A DNA stretch of 64,000 nt, taken from the NCBI GenBank assembly GCA_022606425.2, contig JAHDVF020000744.1, forward strand, positions 248,001 through 312,000. The letters are read 5' to 3'. Made by a program: the position numbers and the translations under genes. Shown piece by piece: positions 31,322 to 41,499 of the stretch (its first letter is position 1; the number at the start of each line of letters is the position of its first letter). Under the pieces are notes generated by a model. It saw only the letters and a program-made list of their open reading frames with translations, was not told the origin of the DNA and did no database searches. The DNA is from Lepidostoma basale. Taxonomy: Eukaryota > Arthropoda > Insecta > Trichoptera > Lepidostomatidae.

Positions 31322-31356
31322 GACGTTACAGAGATCGTTGCAGTTTCCATCTTCAG
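31322..31356 (-). ncRNA. Hammerhead-like motif, divergent
   Basis: Minus strand reads CUGAAGA, U, then a degenerate stem II (GGAAACUGCAACGAUCUCU), GUAAC, G, UC, and GGUCGAUAAAGAG downstream. The CUGAAGA strand is canonical. Stem II would be GGAGA/UCUCC in an undamaged copy. GAAA is mutated to GUAA. Weak on its own; listed because it follows the same layout as the others. Confidence 0.35.
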
Positions 31357-31359
31357 ACT

Positions 31360-31917
31360 AGTTATATATAGTATGTAACTTTGACTTTTATTTTATGTGT
31401 GGGGAGTACTTCTACGCTGTGTCGTGTCGCCGGCAGTGTGAAAGTGAGAAATAATTTAATAAAATAAAATATATTTTCTATTTTTTATTTTAAATTTCAT
31501 TTAAAAAAAATCCATTGAGTTTAGTTATTCGTTGGGCAATGGTTAAATGACTTCCAAGTTATATGTAAACAAACTTCGTTTCGAGTATTCGAAGAATTAA
31601 ATTCTTCGAAAAGTGGGCCGACACCGCTGTCCTTGCTTATAGACTAAAGGTTAAGAAACACCCAGCTATGAGATTTATACGACCCAGATAGTCCTGTAGA
31701 AAGCTTTGTTAGAGAAAGTCACTGAATTAAAGGTGAATTATTATTGAAGATATATTTTGTTAACTACATTAACTTGAGACATTTTAAGTAGCATGAATGA
31801 AAGTTTCCTTAAAGCGATTGTTATCAAAGATTATTTAATTTTAAATTATCAAATGTTATCATAATCATAATTAGTTAAATAATATTATAATAAAAAATAA
31901 CTTCAAGATTTTTAAAA
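31360..31917. other. AT-rich spacer
   Basis: Nothing recognised. Confidence 0.5.
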
Positions 31918-32051
31918 TATTAAATAAATACAACGATTTTTTTAATAATTGCATCTACTTTTGACGTTATTTCGATTACGACCGGTTTCGCCAGCTGGCA
32001 TCGTAAAACTTGATTTTTGTTAATATGACAGATGCTAGCCATCCTGTCTAA

Positions 32052-32257
32052 AAGGCGGGCCACACTGTTATAAACAAGCTCTCCACAACGGTCTCCACCA
32101 ACGGTTTTAAACTGTGTAGACACTTGTTTGAAACCAAAATTCGTTTGACCTTTAAAAGGCGAGCCACACTGTTTTCAACAAGCTCTCCACATCTGTCTCC
32201 ACCGGCGGTTTAAAACTGTGTAGACACTTGTTTGAAACCAAAATTCGTTTGACCTTC
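32052..32257 (+). repeat. Two tandem 104-bp units inside the TIR element
   Basis: Unit 1 starts at 32052 and unit 2 at 32156. Both run from AAGGCG(G/A)GCCACACTGTT through CAAGCTCTCCACA, AAACTGTGTAGACACTTG to CAAAATTCGTTTGACCTT. The left TIR is therefore present twice, so internal duplication occurred after the element formed or the copies recombined. Confidence 0.8.
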
Positions 32258-32413
32258 AACAAACTTTGTGGACGGATGCGCGTTTAACACGCATTCCACG
32301 TGTGGTGAGCTTGTTTTAAACCAAGTGTGGACGCTACACCAACCGCGGGCTCCACAGCTCTCCACCAAGGTCACCCCTGTGGAGAGTTAATTTCAAACAG
32401 TGTGGCCCGCCTT
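32052..32413. mobile_element. 362-bp TIR element with TAA TSD
   Basis: Ends AAGGCGGGCCACACTGTT and, inverted, AACAGTGTGGCCCGCCTT. TAA is duplicated on both sides (32049-32051, 32414-32416), and removing one copy plus the element restores the expected R sequence GTCTAAATAAAGAC. A 3-bp TWA-type duplication points to PIF/Harbinger, but no transposase is present to confirm. GC content is higher than the surroundings. Non-autonomous. Confidence 0.75.
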
Positions 32414-32455
32414 TAAATAAAGACAAAAGTAGATGTACAGGAGTTAAAAAAACGT

Positions 32456-32759
32456 ATTCTTATTGAATTATTATTAAGGATGAATTTCTATAAAGAGATT
32501 TCAATAAAATCAATGATATTTGAATAATAATAATATATGAAATAAATAAAAAATTGTAGTAGTATTTCCTAAATTTTGAATTTATATTATTACTATATTG
32601 TAGATTATCATCATCATTAGCCTTAAATCGTCTAGTGTTATGACATAGGCATTTATTTTTCTAATAAATATTTTATTTTGGATGGGTGTTTAGCCCCTTT
32701 TTGGGTAACCCAATATTAGATTAAATACTCATAAATTGAAAACATCTTATTTTTGTCAT
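32456..32759. other. AT-rich spacer
   Basis: Nothing beyond the end of the R-type 3' block. Confidence 0.45.
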
Positions 32760-33315
32760 TAGGCTCTGATATATTAACAGCTATGCGTTTTATTTTCACT
32801 ATATTTCATGATCCCTTAGCAAGGCAAAACATGTCATCCCCATATAATATAATTAAACTTCTAAAAAACCTATATCAGGTTTGCGATAATATTAAAAACA
32901 CAACAATTACTTTTAATTTTCAATTGCGTTTATACCTTTATAAAGGCAAAATATGCCATCCCCATGAAATATATCGAAACTTCTTGAATACTGATATTTT
33001 TGATAATATGAAATACTCGATAATCATATTTATTTTTCAATTATATTCACGTTACATTTCATAATACCTTTGTAAGACAAAATATAATGAAAGTTCTAAA
33101 AAATAGATATTATATTTTCAATAATATTACACATACAATAATCATTTTTTAGTTTTAATTTTGTTCTAGCGTTCTGCATTTCGTAATGCCGTAGCAAAGA
33201 AAATCATGGCGTTCCCATAAAATATAATGAAACTTCTCGAAAACGGATATTTTTAGTAATATTAAATACTCAATGATTATTTTTATTTTTCTATTGTGTT
33301 CAAGCAAGGCTTTCA
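32760..33315 (+). repeat. Four-unit tandem array of repeat family K
   Basis: Units of about 122-131 bp. The equivalent word AAGGCAAAACATG starts at 32821, with degraded versions at 32943, 33074 and 33196, each preceded by a TTTCATGATCC/TTTCATAATACC/TTTCGTAATGCC strand and followed by TCATCCCCATA-type and TAATGAAACTTCT-type blocks and an ATAATATTAAA...CAATAATCAT block. The best unit (32808-32836) reads UUCAUGAU, CCCUUAGCAAGG, C, AAAA, CAUG, UC, a decayed hammerhead-like layout. Tandem repetition is the arrangement expected if units were copied from multimeric or circular RNA. Confidence 0.65.
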
Positions 33316-34054
33316 AGTATAGGCTGAACGATCTTTAAGCATTAACCTACATCAACTTTAATTGCACTAATATCAAATTGCTTACCATTACTTTTACTTA
33401 GAACACTGTTAGTTTTCAAATTCAATTTGGAATGCTCGGAAATGGTGTATTTATTAAGAGATTTATGGACGTAATTCCCGGAATGTTCCTAAGTGAAGCA
33501 TTTTATGTTTCACGCTGTTTAATGTTACGGTTCGGGCCGGAGCAGGTCACATTTAAATATTCAATTCGAATATTAATTTCTTAAAATTATCGACATCATA
33601 AACAGAAGACATCTTATACGCTGTTTGTATCCTTATACACTTTATAGGGTGAATGGACCAGTGTATGACTACCCCCAATGGTGAACCGCCAGCACCAAAA
33701 TATTATTTAAAAGTACTTGCCTGCATGCCGTACAAATGAGATCGCAAAGAAAAATATGATATAAGACTAATTTTGGTAAATAACCTAGCAAAAATATATG
33801 GAATGAATCAATTCATTTAATCTATGGTGTGGCATTATTACAAATAACACAACTTTGCTTTGTTTTTTCACCACTTTATTTTATTTAATTAACCAGCTGG
33901 TTTACTAAAACAAACGTTTTGCCTGGAAGACTCCCTTAATGATGGAAAGACAGCTGGAAGTTCACATTGTAAGTGACGGTAATCTGTGCACACGCAGGCC
34001 CTAGCGGGTTTCGACCAGTATAAGAAGAACATTGAAGGTAGAATTAAAATAACT
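33316..34054. other. Spacer with repeat S block
   Basis: 33820-33925 (GGTGTGGCATTATTACAA, CACCACTTTATTTTATTTAA, CCAGCTGG) resembles blocks at 41005-41100 and 49185-49270. The rest is unassigned; 33640-33780 looks single-copy. Confidence 0.4.
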
Positions 34055-34350
34055 TCTTCTTCTTCCTTGTTGTAGACCTATGTGATCTGTTATCCAGAAG
34101 GTTACACCTCCTGTGAGGTGGATTCTTAGCTGTCCTTCCATCTTTTATAAGGCCTCCCACGAGGACGAGTCCCGTGAGGTTGATTATGTAGTGCCATAAA
34201 AGGGAGTCTGGTGGTGTCCATTATTTGGACATGACTGTGTCAGTCCCTCCTTAGCTATCTACTCCATCTTATAGTATCATCAACCTCACATATCTCTCTA
34301 ATTCTGTCGTACCGCACACAATATCTCAGTTTGCCTAGTGTCATCCTCAG
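34055..34350 (-). mobile_element. RTE-like family E fragment 1
   Basis: Left end CTTCTTCTTCCTTGTTGTAG is the reversed GAA tail. Homology continues through GACCTATGTGATCTGTTATC, GGACGAGTCCCGTGAGG, and GGATGACACTAGGC-type sequence on the minus strand. It has several frameshifts and is older than its neighbour at 34383-34991. Confidence 0.7.
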
Positions 34351-34382
34351 TTCATTTTTTAACAGTTTTTTTTTTTATAAAC

Positions 34383-34991
34383 GCTTTTTATTCTTCTTTT
34401 TCTTCCTTGTTTTAGACCTATGTGGTCTGTTCTCCAGAGTGTTGCTCCTCCTGTGACGTAGATTCCCAGCTGTCCTTCCATATTTTTGGGAGGTCTTCTA
34501 CGAGGACGAGTCCCATGAGGCTGATTATGCCATGCAATATAGGGGAGTCTGGCGGTGTCCATTATTTGAACATGACCGTAACAGTCCCTTTTTCGCTGTC
34601 TGCTCCATCTTATAATATCCTCAACCTCACATATCTCTCTTATTCTGATGTTTCTCACGCGATCCCTCAGTGTCTTGCCTGCTATCGTCATCAGTGTCTT
34701 TATCTCGGAAGTCCTCAAAACATGTTTGGTCCTTACTGTGTCTGCCCATGCTTCGGAGCCATATGTTATTATTGGTATTACGCTTGCTTTATACATTCTC
34801 ATCTTACTCTTAATGGTCATGTCTTTGTTATTCCATATTGTGGATTTTAGAACGCCAGAGATTGCAGCTGCCTTGTTTACTTGGGCTTGTATTTCTTCCC
34901 GCAGATCAGCTCATCCCACCAGGTCTATGCCTAGATACTTGAAGATCCTGACCTGTTCTATGGGTTGATTTTCTATAACCAGATTACATGC
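34383..34991 (-). mobile_element. RTE-like family E long copy with 10-bp TSD
   Basis: TTTTATAAAC flanks it (34373-34382 and 34992-35001). Minus strand reads ENQPIEQVRIFKYLGIDLVG, a stop, REEIQAQVNKAAAISGVLK, then the open frame MTIKSKMRMYKASVIPIITY, GSEAWADTVRTKHVLRTSEI, KTLMTIAGKTLRDRVRNIRI, CEVEDIIRWSRQRKRDCYGH, DTARLPYIAWHNQPHGTRPR and GRKRRIKSVYKKK with a GAAGAAAAAG tail. Longest E copy: from the post-RT FKYLG block to the 3' end. One nonsense near the 5' side. Confidence 0.88.
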
Positions 34992-35001
34992 TTTTATAAA
35001 C

Positions 35002-35547
35002 ACAATACACTTAAATTGTTATTGATTGATAGACAAAAAAAAACTGTGTCACCCAATAACAAGATTGATATGTATTATAAAAGACCTGTGATTTTTGTCT
35101 GACTATTCCATTTAGTGTTCTATTTAAAAACTTTATCAAAAACAAACCTATGATTTTTGAAATTGCCTAATTGATTGTTGCCTATTGAACAGTTTAAGTG
35201 CCTATTTCGTAATTTGAAACGGCGTATTGAGATGTTTTATTCAGGCGAATGATTGCACACGATTTCTTGCGTTGGCAATTATTCAATTTGTAGACATCAA
35301 AGATGGCAGTCTAGAATCAATAATGAATCAGCGGACTCCATAACGTTTGTTCGGCTCGTTTAACGTTATTAAGCAATTACACCTGTAATTTATGATTTAG
35401 AGGTCAAAGTATTGTGTTATTAAAAAAATTATCGATTTTCATTAAGGCTTGTTTTTACGCCTATCTGGCTTTATCTTGTCAAAATAATGTTGGACGTTGA
35501 ATTACGAGTATATTGAAAACTCGATTGTTTTATCGGTTTTACAGCGA
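35002..35547. other. AT-rich spacer
   Basis: Nothing recognised. Confidence 0.5.
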
Positions 35548-35936
35548 TTTTTTTATTTAACGTTTCAATCTTGGGATTGGTTTGCAGCAATTTCTTCTAT
35601 TCTTCTCTTCCATTCTTCCCGGTCTTGTGCGGCTCTTTTTAAATCTGCTTATGATGAGCAGCGCACGTCCACCAACAGGTCCTCCAGGTACTCTCGGTGT
35701 GGGCGTCCAATATAATTTGTCCCCTCGGTCATACCCTCTATTATGGCATGCAAGAGACCTTCTTGACGTATTACATGGCCGATCCATCTTGCACGCCTTT
35801 CGGACAAGGTCCTGAGCAGGGGCCTTCCTCCTTCGATTCTTTGAAGAACCTCCTCATTCGTGATGTGGTCTCTCCAGGAAATTCCTAATAGTCTTCTATA
35901 GGACCACATCTCAAAAGCCTCTAGTCTCGTCATTTA
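35548..35936 (-). mobile_element. RTE-like family H fragment
   Basis: Minus strand from 35933 encodes MTRLEAFEMWSYRRLLGISW, RDHITNEEVLQRIEGGRPLL, ERRARWIGHVIRQEGLLHAI, IGRPHREYLEDLLVDVRCSS and, after a shift, AAQDREEWKRRIEEIAANQS. ISWRDHITNEEVL is a strong signature of non-LTR tails in arthropods. The 3' end is A-rich (ACGTTAAATAAAAAAAT) and not a trinucleotide run. ATTTAA on both sides (35552, 35933) may be a short TSD. Confidence 0.82.
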
Positions 35937-35939
35937 AAA

Positions 35940-36040
35940 TTCGATAGAAAATTCCAATTTAAAAATTAACCTGGAATAATTGTTACAAGTACTAATAATT
36001 ATTTTGTATCAATAAGAAAAGAACTAATAAATAATATTAA
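35940..36040 (+). repeat. Dispersed repeat, second copy of the 7830-7940 block
   Basis: AAAATTCGATAGAAAATTCC, AAAAATTAACCTGG, AAGTACTAATAATT and AAGAACTAATAAATAATATT follow in the same order as at 7830-7940, where they accompany a hammerhead-like motif. No motif remains here, so this is a partial copy. Confidence 0.55.
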
Positions 36041-36224
36041 TATTTTTTTTCAATTTTCTAAGTAAAAAAAAAAGTATTTTCATTATAATCTATAATGGAG
36101 CTTTACAACATATAAACCACAACCATCAATCGGACATTGAAATTTCGTGCCAGAAGTTCTGAACAGAAAATAATTTTAGAATATACCTTCAACAATATAA
36201 CTAAATATGTGTTATAACTTTATA
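36041..36224. other. AT-rich spacer
   Basis: Nothing recognised. Confidence 0.5.
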
Positions 36225-36315
36225 AGGCGACCTTCGTTTGCAGCGTGAAAAGAGCTTTGACTGCCACCCCGAAGGTTCGATTCCCAACGATGGTAATGTG
36301 ATGTCACACTGTCTT
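36225..36315 (+). mobile_element. tRNA-derived SINE head fragment
   Basis: GCGACCTTCG...TTTGACTGCCACCCCGAAGG and GGTTCGATTCCCAACGATGG match the tRNA-like head of the SINE at 6409-6666. The B box is intact (GGTTCGATTCC), and the A box is lost (TTGCAGCGTGAAAAG). The body beyond GATGTCACAC is missing. Confidence 0.6.
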
Positions 36316-36334
36316 CTTTGATGTTCATTTTGAT

Positions 36335-37160
36335 TGATTTGATCATGCAACATCTTACTCGATCTTCCCGTATTTCATGGTCCGGTGACGTCGTTTTCGT
36401 ATAATTTCTTTATCATTATTTTTCCATTCATCATTTCCATATCTTCGGTTCAAAGGTAAAACTCATTAAGTGACATCTTACATTTTTTTATTTTTTTTTG
36501 CAATTTCTGTATCAGACTTGTTAATTCTAGGTCAGAAAATAATTACTAACTAACTTACTAACCATAACGCCGTCTTCCCGAAGGGGTACGCAGAGAGAAT
36601 GGACTGTCACACTTTTCTTTCCTGGCATATTTCTTTCGCTTCCTCAACATTCATACTTAATTTGATTTATTTGATCCTGCCACGTTTTCCTCGGTCTTCC
36701 TCTATTTTAAGTTCCATCTACATCGTAAACATATACTTTATTTACCATTCTTTCTTCATTCATTCTTTACATATGTCTAAACCATCTTAATGATCCTTTC
36801 ATTATTTTGTTCATAACACCCACATTCGCACCGCATTCACTTCTTACATTTTCATTCAACACTCTATCATACACAGAGTATATACACATTCGTCTAAGAG
36901 ATCTCATTTCTACTGCATTTATTATACTTTCATCCTTCTTTTGCCATTTCCATGCTTCGCTTCCATACACAAGGATAATTCAAAATCATCATAATGACTA
37001 ATTTATTATTTTGTACATAATACTTTTATTCGCACTGCATTCACTTCTTATATTTGCATTTGATAATCAATTGTGTACAGATTTACCAATACTTTCTAAA
37101 ATATCTTATTTCCTCTGCATTTATTTTACTTTCATCCGTATTTAATTAGTTCCATAATTC
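36335..37160 (-). mobile_element. Old RTE-like family A copy, split
   Basis: The minus-strand homology lies in two parts: 36335-36465 (GATCATGCAACATC, GAAATACGGGAAGATCG-type words) and 36975-37160 (AGTGAATGCAGTGCGAATAA, TGTACACAATTG, GAGGAAATAAGATATTTTAG). A younger family A copy at 36542-36974 separates them. Heavily mutated. Confidence 0.55.
36542..36974 (-). mobile_element. Younger RTE-like family A copy inside an older one
   Basis: The minus strand reads MYGSEAWKWQKKDESIINAV, EMRSLRRMCIYSVYDRVLNE, RSECGANVGVMNKIMKGSLR, WFRHM, then with shifts the KTWQDQINQI region, and ends in a TTAG-type tail at 36542-36560. ATAATT occurs on both sides (about 36539 and 36974), compatible with a short TSD. 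The 3' part has lost about 60 nt near 36657. Confidence 0.75.
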
Positions 37161-37225
37161 TCTTCAATAAATAATTAATTTCTATAATATTTATATCCCA
37201 CAATTTTGCTAAGTGTAAGTTTGTT

Positions 37226-37952
37226 AACTAACTAACTAACTAACTAACCATCACGCCATTTCCCCGGAGGGGTAGGCAGAGAGGATGGATCACCACACTG
37301 GCCTGTCCTGGCATACCTCGCGAGCTTCCTCTACATCCATACATCGTACCATGCACGCACGTCGATTGTTCCGACTTCGAATGTGGCCGCCTTTTAGTAA
37401 TTGATTAATTTGGTCATGCCATGTTTTCCTCGGTCGTCCTCGGCTTCGTTTCCCACTCACGCTGCTTGTATACAACTTTTTAACCATTCTACTCTCATCC
37501 ATTCGTTCCATATGTCCGAACCATCTCAGTGATCCTTTTTTAATTTTATTCATGATGCAGTCATCTGCCTTACATTTCTTTCTTATTTCATCGTTCGGTA
37601 TTCTATCATACAACGTTTTCCCGCACATTCTTCTTAGTGATCTCATTTCTACGGCGTTTATCCTGCTTTCATCCTTCTTTTGCCAGCTCCAAGCTTCACC
37701 TCCATACATGAGGGTTGGCACTAGAACTCCATTGTGTACTGCCATCTTTGCTTCTGTGGATATATTTCTATTTGCAGTAATGACTTTGAGTGCGCCATTT
37801 ATTTTATTCCCAGCACCAACCCTCCTTTCGATGTCTTTCTCCATTTTTCCGTCCCTTGTAAACATGCTTCCCAGATACGTAAATTCAGTAACTTGCTCCA
37901 ATTTCTCGCCCATCGCACTTATATCACAAATCGTCATACATTCTTCTTTCTC
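37226..37952 (-). mobile_element. RTE-like family C long copy with 11-bp TSD
   Basis: GTAAGTTTGTT flanks it (37215-37225 and 37953-37963). Minus strand is open for 215 codons: MTICDISAMGEKLEQVTEFT, YLGSMFTRDGKMEKDIERRV, GAGNKINGALKVITANRNIS, MYGGEAWSWQKKDESRINAV, RRMCGKTLYDRIPNDEIRKK, RWFGHMERMDESRMVKKLYT, GRPRKTWHDQINQLLKGGH, ACMVRCMDVEEAREVCQDRP, then a TGA at 37290 in place of Arg before SILSAYPSGEMA, and a (TTAG)n tail. Best family C copy. It shares the TTAG tail with family A but differs in protein. Confidence 0.92.
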
Positions 37953-37964
37953 GTAAGTTTGTTT

Positions 37965-39320
37965 CTGTTATAAAATAATCGGAATATCTCTGTGGCATTC
38001 GTGATGTAGTGTGTATAGTATAGAATTTCTTTAATCGTTTATTTAAGTAAGTGTTGGAAGTTAACAACCTGTAAACTAGCAAATTAAACAATAACTTTGG
38101 TTTTATTGTAAATATCACTCATTCGTTTATTGTTATCTTTAACATTTTTGTTACCAGTGTAAACACTTAAAAACATTGATAAGTTTGGAAAGCGTCATGG
38201 GAAAACTGCCGTATTTGTCGACGGCAAGGACATTAATTTGAATAATATATCGATTAAAATATATTATGGCAAGAGGTCAATGTTTCACCGCGAAGCTTGT
38301 GTCAAGAGAAATGGACGAGTTTTTTACTTAGAGTTCTTTTTCGACTCAAATAAATATACTGTTTTCAAATGTATCATATATTATTTGAAGGAGTAAAGTA
38401 TATTTTTATAGTTTATTTGCAATTGTGTGAGTAACACTTCCTAAATTGGTTATATAACGATATCTGATTGATTCCTGGGTATAAGTAGGTGGAGTGTTCG
38501 GTATTAGTTACTAAAATACTAGGTCGGGTAGTCAGTACCCAATCAAAAATTAGCGATTTAAAATCGGAAAAAAATAACATTCATAATCCCCTTAATTAAT
38601 TATAACTTAAGTCAAAAATTATAATAATTAAGATTTATTTGCCAAAACATAAAAAAAAACATCTGGCAACGCTCACGGGACGGGCATAGGTCCACTGTGG
38701 TTGCAAGCCCGAGAGCTACTGCCGCCGACTGCCGGGCAGTGAGAACATTGAGCTCTCGCGCTTCCACAGTGAAGTATGCAAGAGTGAGATACGAATATAG
38801 TTCGCGTACTCAGCGCTACGAATTTCGTTTCAGATTTTTAAAAAAAATCTCGGATATACCCGATAAATTTTGATTATTATTAATATTATTTTTTTAATCA
38901 ATGCGTAAATATATTATGAAGGAATACCTAAAATCTTAACCTTGTATTTATTATATTTATAAAGATATTAATGGTTATTAGAAGCAACGTGTAGAAGATA
39001 CCCATCACAGGGAAGGGAATTTTAAATCAGTTAAACCATCGCGTTTGATATTTAAATTTAATGATGTCTCTCATCGGCTGACAGTCTAAAACGTCACTAA
39101 AAAACTAGCCCCACAGAGAATCGAACGAGTGTATGAATAATTAATATCGCACCGTACTCAGGTGCCCTTATTTATTGGTAGCAATCAAATAAATGGCGAC
39201 GTTAACCCATCCTCGTTGGAAAACGTTCGGAATTTAATTACACAATATATTTAACCGATTCCTAGGAATCTATCAAAGGCATTTCAAGATTGAATTTTTA
39301 AACGCAAACTAACTAACTAA
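37965..39320. other. Spacer, partly GC-richer
   Basis: 38660-38830 is unusually GC-rich for the window (ACTGCCGCCGACTGCCGGGC, GAGCTCTCGCGC) and may be a single-copy regulatory or transcribed segment, but no ORF is visible. Minus-strand TCGTTCGATTCTCTG near 39120 is B-box-like without an A box. Confidence 0.4.
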
Positions 39321-39370
39321 CCCTTGAGATGATTACATCACAAAAAACGGCGCTTTAAAAGTTAGCATAT
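39321..39370 (+). repeat. Dispersed repeat U, copy 1
   Basis: CTTGAGATGATTACATCAC and GGCGCTTTAAAAGTTAGCAT match 63457-63502 in order and orientation. Function unknown. Confidence 0.5.
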
Positions 39371-39374
39371 TATT

Positions 39375-40500
39375 ATTATTAACAATCACGCCGTCTCCCC
39401 GAAGGAGTAGACAGAAAGAATGGACCACCACACTGATTTTTTTCTGACATACTTCCCTCGATTCCGCAACATTTTTACATCGTGTACATGGACGTAGATT
39501 TCTCTGATTTCTCGCTTGACCAACGTTCAGCACTTTATTCATTTGATCCTACCACGTTTTTTTCCGGTATTCCTATATTTTTAGTTCCGTTAACGTCGTT
39601 TACATATACTTACTTTACCATTATTTTTTCATTTATTCTTTCCATGGGTCCAAACCATCTTCATGGCCCTTTTATTTGTTTGTTTAAAACACTTTCATTC
39701 GCACTGCTTTCACTCTTATATTTGCATTTGACGTTATATCGTATACAGATTTATATACATTCGTCTAAGAGATCTACGAGTATGTACTACATTTATTATT
39801 TTATTTATCAATGTAAGCGAAAACAGCCGTTCACAATGGAGTTCCTGTGCCAACCCTAATGTATGGAAGCGAAGCATGGAACTGGCAGAAGAAGGATGAG
39901 AGCTGAATAAATACGGTAGAGATGAGGTCCCTAAGACGTTTGTGTGGTAGAATCTCAAATGCTGATCTAATGAAGGAATGTAGAGCGGAAGAAGGTATTT
40001 TGAACAAAATTATGAAAGGATCGCTGCGTTGGTTCGGACATATGGAGCGCATGGATGGAGAAAGAATTGTTAAGAAAGTATACGTTAATTATGTAAATGG
40101 AGTACGGAGTAGAGGCTGACCGAGGAAAACATGGCATGACCAAACTAATCAAATTTTAAAAGTTGATCATGTTAAATGTCGGAAGAATCAACGTGCGTGT
40201 ATGGCTCGCTGTATGAATGTAGAGGAATCTAGAGAGGTGTGCCAGAATAGAGAACTGTAGCGATCTCAGCCTACCCCTGCGGTAAACGGCGTGGTGGTTT
40301 GTTGTTGTTGTTGTTCATCATTATTTTGCAGTTAGAATCTTAATTTTGAACATAATATTAGGTATAAACACACCATTGTATACCTAATGCCACATTAGTT
40401 TTTTTAGATAGACTTTGGTTTGTGATGAAAACTTTAAGTACACCATTCAAAATCCATAAAATTTTATCTATTTTAGATTCGGCTTCATTCACATACAAAT
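39375..40500 (-). mobile_element. RTE-like family A-type copy split by family B
   Basis: Minus-strand homology in two parts. 39375-39800 gives the terminal GGAGACGGCGTGATTG, GTGGTGGTCCATTCTTTCTG, AACGTGGTAGGATCAAATG, GGACCCATGGAAAGAATAA and AGTGAAAGCAGTGCGAATG. 40370-40500 continues with the VNGVLKVFITNQSLSKKT-type part that lies upstream in the ORF. A plus-strand family B copy occupies the space between. Confidence 0.65.
39805..40318 (+). mobile_element. RTE-like family B copy inside a family A-type copy
   Basis: Plus strand: VSENSRSQWSSCANPNV-type frame noise at the start, then LMYGSEAWNWQKKDES with a TGA at 39904, MRSLRRLCGRISNADLMKEC, RAEEGILNKIMKGSLRWFGH, MERMDGERIVKKVYVNYVNG, VRSRG, a stop, then the KTWHDQTNQILK and CMNVEESREVCQNRE blocks and a (TTG)n tail at 40298-40315. 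It has lost a few codons after RRLCGR (the VYD block). More damaged than 27108. Confidence 0.8.
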
Positions 40501-41285
40501 GTAGTTAGCCGGTTATACCTATATTCCAAAGAAAAAAATCTGAAGAATCACAATATAAAATACATATACGAGTATACACATTCATCTTAACCACGCGTCT
40601 CAGTAATCGATGGTATCAGTGTTTTTTGTTCGGTGAATTATGATTCTAATTTTAATGTTAATTGCTTCTTTTTTTTGTTGTAATTCGGTTATGTCTTAAT
40701 AAATATTTAAATTTAAGATGAATCTGTTATTGATGAGTATAGCTTACGTCGTGCGCTCGATAATATAACTTTTTAACTACAGGTACAATATAATGTAAAT
40801 GTTGCTAATAGCAATGATGAAATAATCTTCTTCTTCTTCTTCTAGAAGCTACATCCCAGTATAGGATTTGGCCTACCCTACAATTGTTCTCCATCGACTG
40901 ACTGTCTAAAAATACAATTTACTTTTATTCAAATATTTTGAACCATTATTTTTTTATGGGAATTGAATTAAATTCATATCATATTGTAGGTACTTTTGTG
41001 TGAAGAACTTTATGGTGTGGCATTATTAAAAATAATATAAATACACTTTTAATTTGTTTTTATACCACTTGATTGTGTTTAATTAGTGTATTAATATTAT
41101 ATATAACCTCATGTTGTTTGATTTTAAGTAATTTTAAATATTGTATAAACTTTCAACTTATTTAAATAACTAATATATATTAATAATATGCAAATACTTA
41201 AATTTGATGATGTCATTTTAACCTTATCTTGCAGTAATCTGTGACTTATTTCAATGTGTAGTTTAGTTAGTTTTGTATTATTACA
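40501..41285. other. AT-rich spacer with repeat S block
   Basis: 41005-41100 (TATGGTGTGGCATTATTAAA, TTTTTATACCACTT) resembles 33820 and 49185. A CTTCTTCTTCTTCTAGAAG word near 40828 could be a stray GAA tail. No gene. Confidence 0.4.
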
Positions 41286-41294
41286 TATTTAAAA

Positions 41295-41455
41295 ATCTCA
41301 GAGAAATCAGAGGAGTCAGAGAAATCGACGCGCGTGCATGACACGATGTATGAATTTTGAGGAAGCGAGAGAAATATGTCAGGAAAGATAGGTGTGGCAG
41401 TTCATTCTTTCTGCCTACCCCTTCGGGGAGACGGCATGATGGTTAGTTGGTAAGT
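41295..41455 (+). mobile_element. RTE-like family A 3' end with 9-bp TSD
   Basis: 161 bp bounded by TATTTAAAA (41286-41294 and 41456-41464): the RSQRNRRACMTRCMNFEEAR and SAYPFGETA region, with a stop before VWQFILS and a short GGTTAGTTGG tail. Clear, strongly truncated insertion. Confidence 0.8.
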
Positions 41456-41499
41456 TATTTAAAATAACTCAATGTTATTTATAAAAAAAAACATAAATA

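Larger units (their letters stand above)
31918..32455. repeat. Inverted repeat family R copy, split by a DNA transposon
   Basis: Left arm 31930-32045 contains CTACTTTTGACGTTATTTCG and CGACCGGTTTCGCCAGCTGG. On the minus strand UUAC, GAU, GCCAG-CUGGC, GAAA, CCGG, UC, GUAA forms hammerhead-like pairing with a 4-bp stem I, though the CUGA part of the core is gone. The right arm resumes at 32414 (TAAATAAAGACAAAAGTAG, GTTAAAAAAACG). The 3' block GAGATTTCAATAAAATCAA is at 32487. Confidence 0.6.

Noticed and set aside
32760..33315. CRISPR array
   Set aside because: Units are 122-131 bp, diverged and AT-rich, with no short identical repeats and no unique 30-nt spacers. The DNA is eukaryotic.
36225..36310. 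tRNA gene on the plus strand
   Set aside because: Only the B box survives. It aligns to the SINE head, not to a cloverleaf.
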